DNA from: Bacteroidales bacterium
GTDB taxonomy: Bacteria > Bacteroidota > Bacteroidia > Bacteroidales > Tenuifilaceae
Assembly: GCA_028708425.1 (NCBI GenBank)
Contig: JAQVYY010000034.1
Span: 1-38,360 of the forward strand
Direction: 5' to 3'
DNA length: 38,360 nucleotides
In this document: positions 8,698 to 16,522 of the stretch, in pieces
How the letters are laid out: every line of letters starts with the position of its first letter
How positions within the stretch are numbered: the first letter of the stretch is position 1
Notes under the pieces: model-generated
The model's input: the letters and a program-made list of their open reading frames with translations, nothing else
The model's database searches: none
Told to the model about the DNA's origin: nothing
Position numbers and translations under genes: made by a program

Positions 8698-9951
8698 TTA
8701 TCGCCTATTATACCTTGACGAATTAGATTTATTTTTTGAGGCAAAAAACTCTTTTCTTCGTTGTACTTTCTCCTTTTCAAATGCTTGCTTTTCCTTGTTT
8801 GTCATTGGGCTGTCGGTTTGCGGAAAAGGGTTGTCCTTAATTACCTCTATTTTCTGGGCTATTAATTTCTGAATATCTTTTATAAATACATTCTCTTCGG
8901 GTTCGCAAATGGATATGGAAATGCCCTCATCGCCGGCTCTGCCGCCTCGGCCAATTCGGTGAACGTAGGTTTCGGCTATATTTGGGATATCGTAATTGAT
9001 AACATATTTCAATTTATCAATGTCAATGCCTCTGGCCGCAATATCGGTGGCTACCAGTACTCTTACCTCTCCATCCTTAAATTGTTGCAGGGCTTTCTGT
9101 CGTGCGTTTTGTGCCTTATCGCCATGTATGGCTGCTGCGCTAATTCTTTGCTTTTTTAGGTTTCGGGTTATTTTGTCGGCACCATGTTTTGTTCGGGAAA
9201 ATAGCAGTACCTGGTCAATTTTACGATCTTGAAGTATATGAATAAGCAGCTTTATTTTTGTTGCCTTGTTCGTATAGTACAGGTATTGCTGTATGGTGTC
9301 GGCAGTAGAGGAGATAGGGCTTACATCTATTTTTATGGGATTATCAAGAATTTTTTTCGAGAGCGCAACAATGGTGTCTGGCATGGTTGCCGAAAAGAAT
9401 AGCGATTGCCGTTGGGTTGGTAGCTTGGCAATAATTTTCCGAATATCGTGAATAAAACCCATGTCGAGCATGCGGTCGGCTTCGTCTAGTACAAAGTATT
9501 CAATACTGCTCAGGTTAACAAAACCTTGCTCCATCAGATCGAGGAGCCTTCCTGGGGTTGCCACAAGAATATCAACGCCTTTATCAAGCGCATCGGTTTG
9601 CTGCCCCTGCTTAACGCCCCCAAAAACAACGGTGTTTTTTAACCCCGTATACTTTCCGTAGGTCGAGAAGCTCTCTGCTATCTGAATGGCCAATTCGCGT
9701 GTAGGGGTTATGATAAGCGCCTTAATGCTGCGTGGACTGTTACCTTGCTGACGGTCGTGAACGAGGTGTTGCAGGATTGGGATGGCGAAAGCCGCCGTTT
9801 TACCCGTTCCGGTTTGTGCGCTGCCCAACACATCTTTTCTATTTAGTATGTGTGGAATAGCCTTTTCCTGTATGGATGTGGGGACAGAGTATCCCTCTTT
9901 TTTTAGTGCCCTTAAAATGGGCTCAATAATGTTTAGATCTTCAAATTTCAT
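8698..9951 (-). CDS. rhlE: DEAD-box RNA helicase, RhlE type
   Basis: This 417-residue ATP-dependent RNA helicase unwinds RNA during ribosome assembly and mRNA decay. It shows the full motif set: the Q motif near SVPTSIQEKAIP, Walker A AQTGTGKT (45-52), PTRELA, TPGR, DEAD (VLDEADRMLDMGF), SAT, ARGIDI and HRIGRGGRAG. The C-terminal tail is short, basic and polar (RRKEFFASKNKSNSSRYNRR), as in RhlE-type proteins. It is transcribed alone: a -7 box lies at 10024-10031 and a hairpin terminator follows at 8632-8672. The exact subfamily (RhlE versus another RNA helicase) rests on overall similarity. Confidence 0.93.
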   Translation of the reverse strand: MKFEDLNIIEPILRALKKEGYSVPTSIQEKAIPHILNRKDVLGSAQTGTGKTAAFAIPILQHLVHDRQQGNSPRSIKALIITPTRELAIQIAESFSTYGKYTGLKNTVVFGGVKQGQQTDALDKGVDILVATPGRLLDLMEQGFVNLSSIEYFVLDEADRMLDMGFIHDIRKIIAKLPTQRQSLFFSATMPDTIVALSKKILDNPIKIDVSPISSTADTIQQYLYYTNKATKIKLLIHILQDRKIDQVLLFSRTKHGADKITRNLKKQRISAAAIHGDKAQNARQKALQQFKDGEVRVLVATDIAARGIDIDKLKYVINYDIPNIAETYVHRIGRGGRAGDEGISISICEPEENVFIKDIQKLIAQKIEVIKDNPFPQTDSPMTNKEKQAFEKEKVQRRKEFFASKNKSNSSRYNRR

Positions 9952-10023
9952 TGTTCAATTTTATTAATCCCATGCTGTAATATTTAAATGAGCCCTTATG
10001 GGATTATATGTTATAAAGGGGCT

Positions 10024-10031
10024 CAAAGGTA
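10024..10031 (-). promoter_or_regulatory. -7 box upstream of the DEAD-box helicase gene
   Basis: The minus strand reads TACCTTTG, matching TAnnTTTG, 72 nt before the ATG. The leader between them contains GAGCCCTT (9990-9997) and AAGGGGCTC (10016-10024), which can pair as a hairpin in the 5' untranslated region. Confidence 0.55.
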
Positions 10032-10149
10032 ATGTGGTTTATCTAGAAGGATTGCTAATAATTTTGTACCCCAAAGGTTAAGGGGTAGGGGGCGGTTTTT
10101 CTGAATATGGGTCATTAATCTTTTGTTTCAACTGGCAAAGATAGCGATT

Positions 10150-10298
10150 TAATCCCAATTGTTCATTCGAATAATAGCTGTATCCGGCAGTGATTAAGTT
10201 TCACAACCAATTTTATTATTCAAAATTGGGCTCGACTCGGTCGGGGTACCCCGCATTTACATTCATCTTTAATAAATATGATGAATAATGCAGGTTAA
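10150..10298 (-). repeat. Structured interspersed repeat, copy 1
   Basis: Full-length copy of the roughly 150-bp family. Read on the minus strand, it begins TTAACCTGCATTATTCATC and ends with the paired ATTATTCGAATGAACAAT-type hairpin and TTAA. It lies downstream of the radical SAM gene, from which it is separated by the element at 10349-10719. Confidence 0.85.
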
Positions 10299-10348
10299 TG
10301 GGGAAATAAATTTTTAGCGCTATTTTTTGCTCGTTTCTCACTTTGCGC

Positions 10349-10719
10349 CGCTGCCGCACGAGTCCTCTCGTGTGGCTTTTGCAGCAGCAAAAAGTATACT
10401 AAGCAAATCACTATTGTCCGGTAAAAACAAAATTAAACATTATAGATTCTTCGCTTCACTGCGTTTCGCTCTGAAACGTATGTTCGACAAAACCGTTGAA
10501 AATAGAAATGGCTTTGTCAATGACAAATGTTTAGTTTTTAGGGGAGGGCTTGGTTAGCGGCGAAGCCGCTAACCAAGCCCTCCCCTCCCAAATACAACTC
10601 AACACCCTGTCATTCAGACCGTAGGGAGGAATCTATAAATATTAACCGGACACCAATGTAAGCAAATATAACTATTTTCCCTTGCTTCGTTACCACACGA
10701 GGGGACTCGTGCGGTAGCG
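10349..10719. repeat. Composite repeat region bounded by 27-bp inverted repeats
   Basis: The left arm 10349-10375 and right arm 10693-10719 match as reverse complements at 25 of 27 positions (core CCGCACGAGTCC/CTCGTGTGG). Each arm can also fold on itself. Between them lies the 228-bp repeat at 10411-10638. Short ORFs in this stretch (for example one reading LPHESSRV) are translations of the repeat and not genes. No transposase is present, so this is a remnant or a non-autonomous element. Confidence 0.75.
10411..10638 (+). repeat. 228-bp repeat, copy A, with long hairpin
   Basis: Nearly identical to 38133-38360 in direct orientation, with only a handful of differences. It starts CTATTGTCCGGTAAAAAC and ends GTAGGGAGGAATCTATAA. 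It contains a perfect hairpin with arms at 10540-10561 and 10565-10586 and a GAA loop. In this copy the arms read CTTGGTTAGCGGC and GCCGCTAACCAAG. Confidence 0.92.
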
Positions 10720-10778
10720 GGTAAATAGGTGATTCTAAAGTTATTCTGATTGGACCGAAGAATGATTGAAAAATGCCC

Positions 10779-12974
10779 CTAAACAACCAGTAAGCCAAAA
10801 TCTCTTAGTTCCTGAACGGGTTTCGAGAACCAGAATAGCTCAAAGCTTTCAAAATGGGTTTCAAAATTAGCCTTTAGCTCTCCGTAGTTAAGTAGTTTAT
10901 CGCATACTGGCGATAGGCTAGGCAGGGTGTTTAGTAGCCATTCGCCTTGGTCCTTTTCAATGCTTATTTTAACCGAAGAACTTTTATGGTGAAAGGTTAG
11001 CTGAAGGGTTTTTAGGGTTGTGCCTTTCTTCGTTTTGCTTTGTTCCTTTACCAATGGCATGCTGCCAAGCCATACTATTTTGGCGCTGGCTTGCACGCTC
11101 AAATAGGGATCCGTTGCTAGGCAGGTAAGTATGTAGTTGCGCTGTATTTTGGTTTTCGGAATTTTAACCTCGAACCAATCCTGCAGCGGCAATTCAAAGC
11201 CAAGGCCATGCATAAAATTATAGAGCGATTTTTTTAAACCAGCACTGAACTGGCTATGGTCAATGCCCGTTTGGTGCGTAAAATCTATGTCATTATTGGC
11301 AAAGGTTATATCTTTTAAAATGGGGGTAATACCATATTTCTTAGGATTTAGTCCCACCAAGCTATGCGCTGTTAGGGCAAACTGATGCCAAAAGGCCGAT
11401 TGCACAATTCCCTCTTCAAAAAGTTGGCGCACCATCTCCAAGCTATCAACCGTTTCTTGCACGGTTTGGGTTGGGAAACCGTACATTAGGTATGCATGCA
11501 CCATAATATTGGCCTTGGTAAAGTTTCGGGTTACGCGAGCCACCTGCTCAACGGTTACACCCTTATCAATTAGCGCCAATAGCCTATCCGATGCCACCTC
11601 GAGCCCTCCCGAAACCGCAATACAGCCCGATGCTTTTAGAAGGTGGCAAAGATCCTGGGTAAAGTTTTTCTCAAACCTTACATTCGTCCACCACGTAAGG
11701 GTGAGGTTTCGTTTTAAGATCTCCAGTGCCAATGCTTTCATTAAGGCTGGTGGTGCCGCTTCGTCAACAAAATGAAAGCCTGTTTCGCCAGTTTGCGCAA
11801 TCAGCACCTCCATACGGTCAACCAGAATTTTGGCATCGATGGGTTCATAACGACCGATATAGTCGAGCGAGGTGTCGCAAAATGTGCATCTCTTCCAGTA
11901 GCAGCCATGCGCCATGGTAAGCTTATTCCAGCGGCCATCGCTCCAAAGGCTGTGCATGGGGTTGGCAATCTCGATAACCGAAATGTATTCATCTAGCCTC
12001 AAATCAGAGTAATCGGGAGTGCCGAGCTCGGACTGTTTATAATCTGGTTTGGTTGAAGTGTTTTTGTAAACAACTTCCCCGTTTTCTAAAAGAAGTGTAC
12101 GTTTAAAGGTACCGTTTGCAGCATCTTTGTTCGCACAAACGTGTTGCGCTAATAGCTCAATGGGTAATTCTCCATCATCTAAAGTGATGTAATCGAAAAA
12201 CTCGAAAACCCTTACATCTTTTAGCGAGCGCAGCTCCGTATTGGGAAAACCACCGCCCATGGCCACCTTAATATGCGGATATTGGGCTTTAATATACTGG
12301 GCGCATCTAAAGGTGCTGTACAAATTCCCGGGAAAGGGAACCGAAAAACTAGCCAAATTAGGCTGTACTTTTTTTAGCTGCTTATCAAGAGTTTGCAGGG
12401 TGATTTTTTCAATGTACTTTGTTTCGGATTGCAGGTGTTGGTATAGCTCATCAAATGAGTTGGCGCTTCGTCCCATGCGCTCCGCGTATCTAACAAAACC
12501 AAAATTCTCGTCAATACACTCCACAATAAAATCCGATAGATCCTCGAGGTATAGCGTGGCAAGGTGTTTTGCCTTGTCCAGAATTCCCATTGTACCAAAG
12601 CTCCAATCCAAATCATCTAAGCTATTAAAGCGCGAGGCTTCGGGCAACAGCGTTCGGGTGCAAATCTCACGAGCAAGGGTTGGGTTCTTGCCCTGCAGGA
12701 ACTGAATAACGCTATTTAAAACGGCCAAGTAATCAGCTCTTAGGGCGTATATCCGCTGGCAATTTTCCGATGTTATTCGGTTGCTTTGGTACGCCTCCTC
12801 GAATATATATTCAAGGTTGTTTTTTGTAAACAGCTCAAGTATAACCTCAATGCCTAAATCCATTTGGTAGGCACTAATGTTTCGGGTATTCAAAAATCCT
12901 TTTAAATAGGCCGTTGCGGGGTAGGGCGTATTTAGCTGCGTAAAGGGCGGGGTAATAAGTAAAAGGTCTTTCAA
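10779..12974 (-). CDS. B12-binding-domain radical SAM protein
   Basis: This large radical SAM protein has about 731 residues. The N-terminal part opens with KDLLLITPPFTQLNTPYPATAYLKGFL and continues to a segment like a B12-binding fold (VAMGGGFPN, FEFFDYITLDDGELP). The radical SAM core begins at HGCYWKRCTFCDTSLDYI, with a Cx4CxxC cluster motif instead of the usual Cx3CxxC, as in related uncharacterised B12-radical SAM proteins. The substrate is unknown; relatives include methylases and ring-forming enzymes. The ORF has no ATG at its beginning. TTG at 12974 gives MKDLLLITPPF, the usual beginning of relatives, with about 20 nt of leader after the -7 box. TTG at 12995 would add seven residues and leave the mRNA almost leaderless. 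It is a single-gene unit. Confidence 0.85.
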   Translation of the reverse strand: MKDLLLITPPFTQLNTPYPATAYLKGFLNTRNISAYQMDLGIEVILELFTKNNLEYIFEEAYQSNRITSENCQRIYALRADYLAVLNSVIQFLQGKNPTLAREICTRTLLPEASRFNSLDDLDWSFGTMGILDKAKHLATLYLEDLSDFIVECIDENFGFVRYAERMGRSANSFDELYQHLQSETKYIEKITLQTLDKQLKKVQPNLASFSVPFPGNLYSTFRCAQYIKAQYPHIKVAMGGGFPNTELRSLKDVRVFEFFDYITLDDGELPIELLAQHVCANKDAANGTFKRTLLLENGEVVYKNTSTKPDYKQSELGTPDYSDLRLDEYISVIEIANPMHSLWSDGRWNKLTMAHGCYWKRCTFCDTSLDYIGRYEPIDAKILVDRMEVLIAQTGETGFHFVDEAAPPALMKALALEILKRNLTLTWWTNVRFEKNFTQDLCHLLKASGCIAVSGGLEVASDRLLALIDKGVTVEQVARVTRNFTKANIMVHAYLMYGFPTQTVQETVDSLEMVRQLFEEGIVQSAFWHQFALTAHSLVGLNPKKYGITPILKDITFANNDIDFTHQTGIDHSQFSAGLKKSLYNFMHGLGFELPLQDWFEVKIPKTKIQRNYILTCLATDPYLSVQASAKIVWLGSMPLVKEQSKTKKGTTLKTLQLTFHHKSSSVKISIEKDQGEWLLNTLPSLSPVCDKLLNYGELKANFETHFESFELFWFSKPVQELRDFGLLVV

Positions 12975-13000
12975 AATCGATTTTAAATTTTTCAATGCAC

Positions 13001-13008
13001 CAAAGATA
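13001..13008 (-). promoter_or_regulatory. -7 box of the radical SAM gene
   Basis: The minus strand reads TATCTTTG, a full match to TAnnTTTG. Transcription would start near 12995, which favours the downstream TTG at 12974 as the true start codon. Confidence 0.6.
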
Positions 13009-13050
13009 ATGGAAATAATGCGATGTAGCTGTAGTTTTTTATCATAGTGA

Positions 13051-13177
13051 TTAGCTCCAATTATTCATTCGAATAATTGGGGTTTCTGACAGCGACTAAA
13101 AGTCTCACAACCCATTTTGTTACCCAAAATTGGCTAGCTGCATCTTACTAAACAGTAATCCTACCGAAGCGGGCTAA
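13051..13177 (-). repeat. Structured interspersed repeat, copy 2 (diverged)
   Basis: The half with the AATTATTCATTCGAATAATT hairpin and the AATTTTGTTACCCAAAATTGG hairpin (13051-13132) is well preserved. The other half is eroded, with GCGGGCTAA at 13169-13177 as its end. That end lies 6 bp downstream of the TAG stop of the CPBP-like gene. Confidence 0.7.
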
Positions 13178-13183
13178 GGGGTA

Positions 13184-13828
13184 CTAAAAGCTGAAAAGAG
13201 GAAGGATAACGTTTTCCCATGAATCGAAGTTTAACACGTAGTAGTAAAAGAAGCTGGCAATCCATCCATGGAAAAGCCCCAATGGGTAGAGATTTCTGTA
13301 CCTAAGGAAAACTTGTGAATAGTAAAGGGCTAGGGCAAACGTGATAATCATTAGGATAATGGAGGGGAAGTGTACGGCAGAAAATAGGATAGAAACTATT
13401 AAGGCATAAACGAATTCGGGAACTTTTTTCGAGGACATATCTATCAAATTACCTAGAACTAAGCTCATCATCATAAATTGCTGAATTAGGCCCCAAATGG
13501 GATATAGTAACAATACATACAGAAGATGTATATCAAGCAGTTGGTACTGTTTAAAAATGGCATTTGCAGTAAAAAGGCCAATAAGGATAAGTGCAAATAT
13601 TCCAACCATTTTAAAAGTTTTTAAAAAGTTGGTTTGGGTAAATCCCCAGTATTGAAGTATATCCTTATTCCTTTTTTTGCGATAAATAATATAAATACCC
13701 CAGAATAGTATACTTGCGGCAATAAATAGTTGTTGGAGGTCAAAAATATTGACAAGTAGAAACTTGCAAATGCCTGTAAGGGCAACTGCTGAAATTTCAA
13801 ACCATCGTATCTTGTTGTTTTGGTTCAT
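13184..13828 (-). CDS. CPBP-family (Abi/Rce1-like) membrane protein with altered active site
   Basis: A 214-residue protein with about seven hydrophobic segments. It resembles CPBP intramembrane proteases in its second and third motifs (FSAVHFP and LFHGWIASF). The first motif, usually EExxxR, reads Q116-Q117-F-M-M-M here, so both catalytic glutamates and the arginine are missing. It may be an inactive relative or a subfamily that works differently. It follows the gene at 13847-14293 after 18 bp, so the three small genes at 14509-13184 probably form one operon. A second CPBP gene at 29368-30075 keeps the intact motif. Confidence 0.78.
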   Translation of the reverse strand: MNQNNKIRWFEISAVALTGICKFLLVNIFDLQQLFIAASILFWGIYIIYRKKRNKDILQYWGFTQTNFLKTFKMVGIFALILIGLFTANAIFKQYQLLDIHLLYVLLLYPIWGLIQQFMMMSLVLGNLIDMSSKKVPEFVYALIVSILFSAVHFPSIILMIITFALALYYSQVFLRYRNLYPLGLFHGWIASFFYYYVLNFDSWENVILPLFSF

Positions 13829-13846
13829 GCGGGGTAGGTATAAGTT

Positions 13847-14293
13847 TTATATGGCGGTTTTTATTTTTACCAAAGCTATGGTATAAATAAAAGACCATGC
13901 AATTTGGCCTAAAAACAGGAAGAGGTAGCTGCTTTTTTGTTTTCCGTAGTACTTTGTATTTAAAAAAACACCAATAGGAATAGATAGTATAACAGGGGTT
14001 AAAATAACAATTCCGGGTAAGCCGTATTTATTCTTAATGGTTACTAATCGGCGATTGCGTTTGCTGAATATTTTACGTTCTTTTTTTTTGCATCGCCATT
14101 TTTCGGGCCAGTAGGTGTTTAATAGCTTAAGCAACCCTCTGGAGAGTAGGGTGAAAAATATTAGCCCTATAAGACCGCCAATATTGGTATATAGAATAGT
14201 TTCGAAAAACGACATTCGAAATATATATACTGCCACAGGAAAGGTGGCTGCAAATTTCCAGGTTGCAGATAGGATTACAACTAGTTCTTTCAC
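13847..14293 (-). CDS. Small multi-pass membrane protein, possibly Sm_multidrug_ex/DedA-like
   Basis: A 148-residue protein with hydrophobic segments near residues 5-25, 33-55, 90-112 and 122-145, separated by a very basic loop (KKKERKIFSKRNRRL). The KYGLPGIVILTPVILSIPIG stretch resembles the re-entrant region of the small multidrug export (PF06695) and DedA families. Substrate and function are unknown. The start codon is GTG at 14293. It lies 24 bp after the 63-residue ORF and 18 bp before the CPBP-like gene. The family call is tentative. Confidence 0.7.
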   Translation of the reverse strand: MKELVVILSATWKFAATFPVAVYIFRMSFFETILYTNIGGLIGLIFFTLLSRGLLKLLNTYWPEKWRCKKKERKIFSKRNRRLVTIKNKYGLPGIVILTPVILSIPIGVFLNTKYYGKQKSSYLFLFLGQIAWSFIYTIALVKIKTAI

Positions 14294-14317
14294 AGCTTTT
14301 TAATTGTGTTACGTTAA

Positions 14318-14509
14318 TTACTTGTTTTCCCCATCGGTTATCATTACGGTTTTTTCCAACCTGTTTAGCTGTTTTTGGGCTTTCTTATCCCCTGCTTTTG
14401 CAGCCTTTTGTAATCGTGCTGCACGTATCCAGTCGTCATCGGCTTCGGTGTGTGGTGTTGAAAAAACTTCCTTCCCGTCCAATTCGCCTGTGATGAATAT
14501 TTTTTTCAT
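14318..14509 (-). CDS. Small conserved-looking cytoplasmic protein
   Basis: A 63-residue charged protein beginning MKKIFITGELDGKEVFSTPHTEADDDW and ending in a helical, lysine-rich part (AARLQKAAKAGDKKAQKQLNRL). It has no signal peptide, membrane segment or known motif. I do not recognise the family. The codon pattern, the ATG start and the 24-bp spacing to the next gene suggest a real gene heading a three-gene minus-strand operon. Confidence 0.6.
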   Translation of the reverse strand: MKKIFITGELDGKEVFSTPHTEADDDWIRAARLQKAAKAGDKKAQKQLNRLEKTVMITDGENK

Positions 14510-14541
14510 AACTATTTGTATACGATATGTTTAATATTTGT

Positions 14542-14690
14542 TTAACCCCAATTATTCATCCGAATAATTACTGCCTCCCACAGCGACTAGCCTCACAACC
14601 AATCTAGTTGCCCAAAATTGGGCTCCACTATGTTGGGGTAACCCGCCTTTGTAATCATCTTTTACAAATTTGATGAATAATGCGGGTTAA
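14542..14690 (-). repeat. Structured interspersed repeat, copy 3
   Basis: Full-length copy. On the minus strand it begins TTAACCCGCATTATTCATC, 5 bp downstream of the pfkA TAA, and ends AATTATTCGGATGAATAATT then GGGGTTAA. It fills most of the gap between pfkA and the 63-residue ORF. Confidence 0.92.
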
Positions 14691-14695
14691 TGGGG

Positions 14696-15901
14696 TTACT
14701 CACTGGTCATTATAAAGAGCGGAAGCATCTCAAATTTCTTGTAGTACGGTCGCAAACGCTCAGTGTTGTAGTGTTTCTCAACATTTACAACTTTCTTTTG
14801 GCTAACTACTACATCAATGGGCATGTTATCGTAACGGCCATTTTTAAGTACTATCAACCTTCCGTGTACTCCTTTTGAAATAAGGTCAAGCGCAAGATTT
14901 CCGAAAGCCATAGGGACAATTGAGTCGATAGCATCGGGCTCTCCACCCCTTACCAAGTAGCCTAGTTTTTGGGTAATGGTGTTAATCCTTTTTCCATTGT
15001 TATACTTAGGGGTTAGCTCCTTTATCTTTTGAGAGATAACATCGCCAATTCCACCAAGCTTTGCGTGACCATAGGCATCAAGCTCTGCACCCTCAAAAAC
15101 CATCTTATCCATACCCCTAAATGTGGCACCCTCGCTAACCATTACCGATGAGTAATTACTGGGATTTTTAAGCCTATCTTCAACTAGAAGTTTGGTGAGC
15201 AAATCAACATCAAACTTGTGCTCAGGAATTACACAGCGATTTGCAACACCAGCCATTGTGGGAAGCATAGCGGTAAAACCGGCATAACGCCCAAACACCT
15301 CCATAACAAGTATTCGTTCATGCGATCCTGCCGAGGTACGAAGTATATCGGTCATGGCGATTGTACGAGTAATACAGGTACTAAAACCTATGCAGTAATC
15401 GGTTCCTGGTACATCGTTATCCATTGTTTTGGGTATAGCAATCACTTTTCTTCCCTCCTGATACAGGCGTACCCCATAGCTAAGCGTATCGTCGCCACCA
15501 ATAGGGATAAGATAATCAACACCTATAAAATCAAGGTTTTTAAGAACCTCGGGAGTAAGATCATTCACATCCTTGTTATACTTATCCTGTAGATGGGGGG
15601 GGACACTATTCTTTAAGACGTTCGAAGGGTTTGTTCGCGAGGTGTGTAGGAAAGTTCCTCCCGTTCGGAACGCTTTATTAACCTTCCCTTCGGTTAGGCA
15701 CTCATAGCAACGGCTGTTATCAGCATCCTTATCGCGTACAATCTCAATCATACCTGCCCAACCTCTAAGTATTCCCACAACCTGATACCCCTCGCGTAAA
15801 GCGCGAATGGTTACCGCTCTAATTGCCGGATTAAGGCCAGGCACATCGCCACCACCGGTTAAAATTGCAATTACCCCTTTTGATTTAATTTTTTTTGTCA
15901 T
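14696..15901 (-). CDS. pfkA: 6-phosphofructokinase, probably pyrophosphate-dependent
   Basis: The 401-residue protein phosphorylates fructose 6-phosphate in glycolysis. It has GGGDVPGLNPAIRA at 16-29, the catalytic loop PKTMDNDVPGT at 157-167 (D161 as base), and MEVFGRYAGFTA. The residue that decides the phosphoryl donor is Asp in GGDDT (D138), and the loop carries Lys (K158). ATP enzymes such as E. coli PfkA have Gly at both sites. The Asp/Lys pair is the mark of PPi-dependent enzymes, so a reversible, PPi-using reaction is predicted. The length also exceeds the 320 residues of E. coli PfkA. It appears to be a single gene, with a structured repeat directly after its stop and a deleted repeat upstream. 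No clear -7 box is visible close to the ATG. Confidence 0.93.
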   Translation of the reverse strand: MTKKIKSKGVIAILTGGGDVPGLNPAIRAVTIRALREGYQVVGILRGWAGMIEIVRDKDADNSRCYECLTEGKVNKAFRTGGTFLHTSRTNPSNVLKNSVPPHLQDKYNKDVNDLTPEVLKNLDFIGVDYLIPIGGDDTLSYGVRLYQEGRKVIAIPKTMDNDVPGTDYCIGFSTCITRTIAMTDILRTSAGSHERILVMEVFGRYAGFTAMLPTMAGVANRCVIPEHKFDVDLLTKLLVEDRLKNPSNYSSVMVSEGATFRGMDKMVFEGAELDAYGHAKLGGIGDVISQKIKELTPKYNNGKRINTITQKLGYLVRGGEPDAIDSIVPMAFGNLALDLISKGVHGRLIVLKNGRYDNMPIDVVVSQKKVVNVEKHYNTERLRPYYKKFEMLPLFIMTSE

Positions 15902-15941
15902 AGTTATATCGTTTTAATGCTAATGTTTTTGTTTTACCTCA

Positions 15942-15991
15942 TTAACCCCAATTACTAATCTTTAATAAATTTGATGAATAATGCGGGTTAA
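15942..15991 (-). repeat. Structured interspersed repeat, copy 4 (internal deletion)
   Basis: Only the two ends remain: the minus-strand start TTAACCCGCATTATTCATC with its A-rich continuation, and the outer TTGGGGTTAA, joined directly. About 100 bp of the middle is missing. Retention of both termini is what one sees in deleted miniature elements. Confidence 0.8.
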
Positions 15992-16236
15992 AAGAATCTT
16001 GTAATTCAAATGAGCTGTTCAGCTTGCCATTTTTATAAAAAGATGTTTAGAAACTATTTGATGGGCAAATTTAGGAATGAAAATTCATTTGTCCATAAAA
16101 ACTTTATTTTTGTCTGTTATCTAATTTATGTTGAAGATATTATAGGTGTTTTGGTTGTGATACGTGCTTGGATTGGCGATATATTTTGGATGGAGTTCAA
16201 AACGCCTTTCGTTGCGCCTAAAGATACGAAAAAAGT
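15992..16236. other. Intergenic spacer without a convincing gene
   Basis: A 76-codon plus-strand ORF (16010-16240) has no recognisable motif, runs into repeat copy 5 and lies between minus-strand genes, so I do not call it. A near-match to the -7 box on the minus strand (TATCTTTA near 16215) could start a long pfkA leader. Confidence 0.5.
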
Positions 16237-16386
16237 TTAACCCCCATTATTCATTCAAATAATTACTGCCTCCCGCAGCGACTAAGTCTCACAACTCATT
16301 TTGTTACTCAAAATTGGGCTCCACTATGTTGTGATAATCTGCATTTGCATTCATCTTTAACAAATTCGATGAATAATGCGGGTTAA
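16237..16386 (-). repeat. Structured interspersed repeat, copy 5
   Basis: Full-length 150-bp copy. On the minus strand it starts TTAACCCGCATTATTCATC and ends ATGGGGGTTAA. It lies downstream of umuC, from which it is separated by a short repeat-rich stretch. Confidence 0.92.
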
Positions 16387-16480
16387 GCCTGTTTACCCTT
16401 AGCCTTTGGGGTTTTTTCGTCATTGCGAGGAGAAACGACGAAGCAACCTTGCTCACTGCTCACTGCTTACTCTTTACTTT

Positions 16481-16522
16481 CTCAACCTCAACCTCAACCT
16501 CAACCTCAACCTCAACCTCAAC
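16481..16522. repeat. (CTCAAC)7 microsatellite abutting the umuC stop
   Basis: Seven perfect hexamer units end exactly at the base before the umuC TAG (16523-16525). They are preceded by degenerate GCTCACTGCT-type repeats and a CGTCATTGCGAGGAG-type intergenic motif. The same hexamer recurs at 18556-18609 on the other side of umuDC. Confidence 0.95.

Noticed and set aside
10327-10798. ORFs reading LPHESSRV and LPHESPRV around the 228-bp repeat
   Set aside because: They are translations of the inverted repeat arms on both strands, not conserved genes.
16010-16240. 76-codon plus-strand ORF upstream of pfkA
   Set aside because: No motif, on the opposite strand to its neighbours, and its end runs into repeat copy 5; likely chance.
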